From contig JAJFHK010000360.1 in NCBI GenBank assembly GCA_021775655.1, positions 1 to 5,426 on the forward strand: a stretch of DNA of 5,426 bases, in the 5' to 3' direction. Shown piece after piece: positions 5,027 to 5,426 of the stretch. The position numbers and the translations under genes were made by a program. Every line of letters starts with the position of its first letter. Position 1 is the first letter of the stretch. The DNA is from Filomicrobium sp. (GTDB taxonomy: Bacteria > Pseudomonadota > Alphaproteobacteria > Rhizobiales > Hyphomicrobiaceae). The notes below the pieces were generated by a model. The model was given only the letters and a program-made list of their open reading frames with translations, was not told the DNA's origin and made no database searches.

Positions 5027-5426
5027 ATGCTTGATCGCAGGATTGGCAGGACGACTAGGTGCTTCGGAACCTTCGTCTTGAAAACCGTTTCAACATTGGC
5101 GATAGCAGCGGTGCTTATGGCATCGCCGGGTAGGTTGGCTCTTGCCGACACCTTGGACGATGCTCTGTCGTCGGCTTATCGATACAATCCCCGTATTGAT
5201 GCGGAACGGGCGCGCCTCAGGGCGACTGACGAGGGGGTGCCACAAGCGCGATCGGGGTATTTGCCCCGCATCAACGGCACCGCGGACGTCAATATTAATG
5301 ATTTTCGGAACAGGCGACGGGACGAGGCGGCCCGCAGCGGCTTCGATTCACAGCTTGGAGCGGTTACTCAAGGCACACGGTCCGGAGATACGATATACCC
5401 ACGCGGCTACGGCGTTTCGTTGGAGC
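5027..5426 (+). CDS. Second TolC-family outer-membrane channel, N-terminal fragment (runs off right edge)
   Basis: The frame is open from ATG 5027 to the window end: 133 codons with no stop. An in-frame TAA at 5012-5014 rules out an earlier start. It begins MLDRRIGRTTRCF, a basic n-region, followed by a hydrophobic core (VSTLAIAAVLMA, 21-32) and an ALA/D signal-peptidase site after Ala40. The mature start, DTLDDALSSAYRYNP, then IDAERARLRATDEGVPQARSGY, is the standard TolC-family opening. It aligns without gaps to the first TolC at 31 of 48 positions, including an identical ten-residue AERARLRATDE core region. After this block the copies diverge: this one carries a longer, charged stretch (about residues 88-127) before YGVSLE, which aligns with WGVNVRQP of the first copy. 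Only a weak GGTAGA lies before the start. It is expected in the outer membrane as an exit duct. Family membership is firm; which transporter it serves is unknown. Confidence 0.88.
   Translation, partial: MLDRRIGRTTRCFGTFVLKTVSTLAIAAVLMASPGRLALADTLDDALSSAYRYNPRIDAERARLRATDEGVPQARSGYLPRINGTADVNINDFRNRRRDEAARSGFDSQLGAVTQGTRSGDTIYPRGYGVSLE

Noticed and set aside
5075..5098. GGAAC...CGTT pair resembling an EcfG/RpoE2 general-stress promoter
   Set aside because: The spacer is 15 bases rather than 16-17, and the site lies inside the second tolC coding region.

Overview
The window looks like chromosomal DNA of an alphaproteobacterium, most likely in the Hyphomicrobiales (Rhizobiales). The evidence is GC-rich coding sequence, an RluB-type pseudouridine synthase with a long Lys/Ala/Pro-rich N-terminal tail, and a PIMT-like methyltransferase directly upstream of a TolC-family gene, an order I recall from that group. 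Genus cannot be fixed from sequence alone; a Hyphomicrobium/Filomicrobium-like organism is a guess.

Left part, minus strand (1-1852): reading leftward, the order is tRNA-Cys(GCA), tRNA-Asn(GTT), a 23S rRNA pseudouridine synthase (rluB-like), and then the first 21 codons of an rsmD-like 16S rRNA methyltransferase that runs off the left edge. The rluB stop and the rsmD start share a base (TAATG), so the two rRNA-modification genes are probably translationally coupled. Everything on this side serves translation: two tRNAs and two rRNA-modifying enzymes.

Middle (1853-2127): a divergent intergenic region between tRNA-Cys and the rightward genes. It holds two perfect inverted repeats (2009-2028 and 2055-2078) that could be operators or leader hairpins.

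Right part, plus strand (2128-5426): a protein-L-isoaspartate O-methyltransferase-like gene whose active-site segment differs from the canonical one, then a TolC-family outer-membrane channel with a 113-residue basic C-terminal extension. After a 379-bp non-coding gap with a reasonable sigma70-type promoter comes the 5' part of a second TolC-family gene, which runs off the right edge. The two TolC mature N-termini are 31/48 identical by my hand alignment, so this is a tandem paralogous pair. TolC proteins form the outer-membrane exit duct for type I secretion and tripartite efflux; no inner-membrane ABC/RND transporter or adaptor gene is visible here.

No mobile element, CRISPR array or clearly new system is visible. 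The points most worth following are the tandem TolC pair, the degenerate PIMT active site, and the palindromes upstream of the methyltransferase gene.
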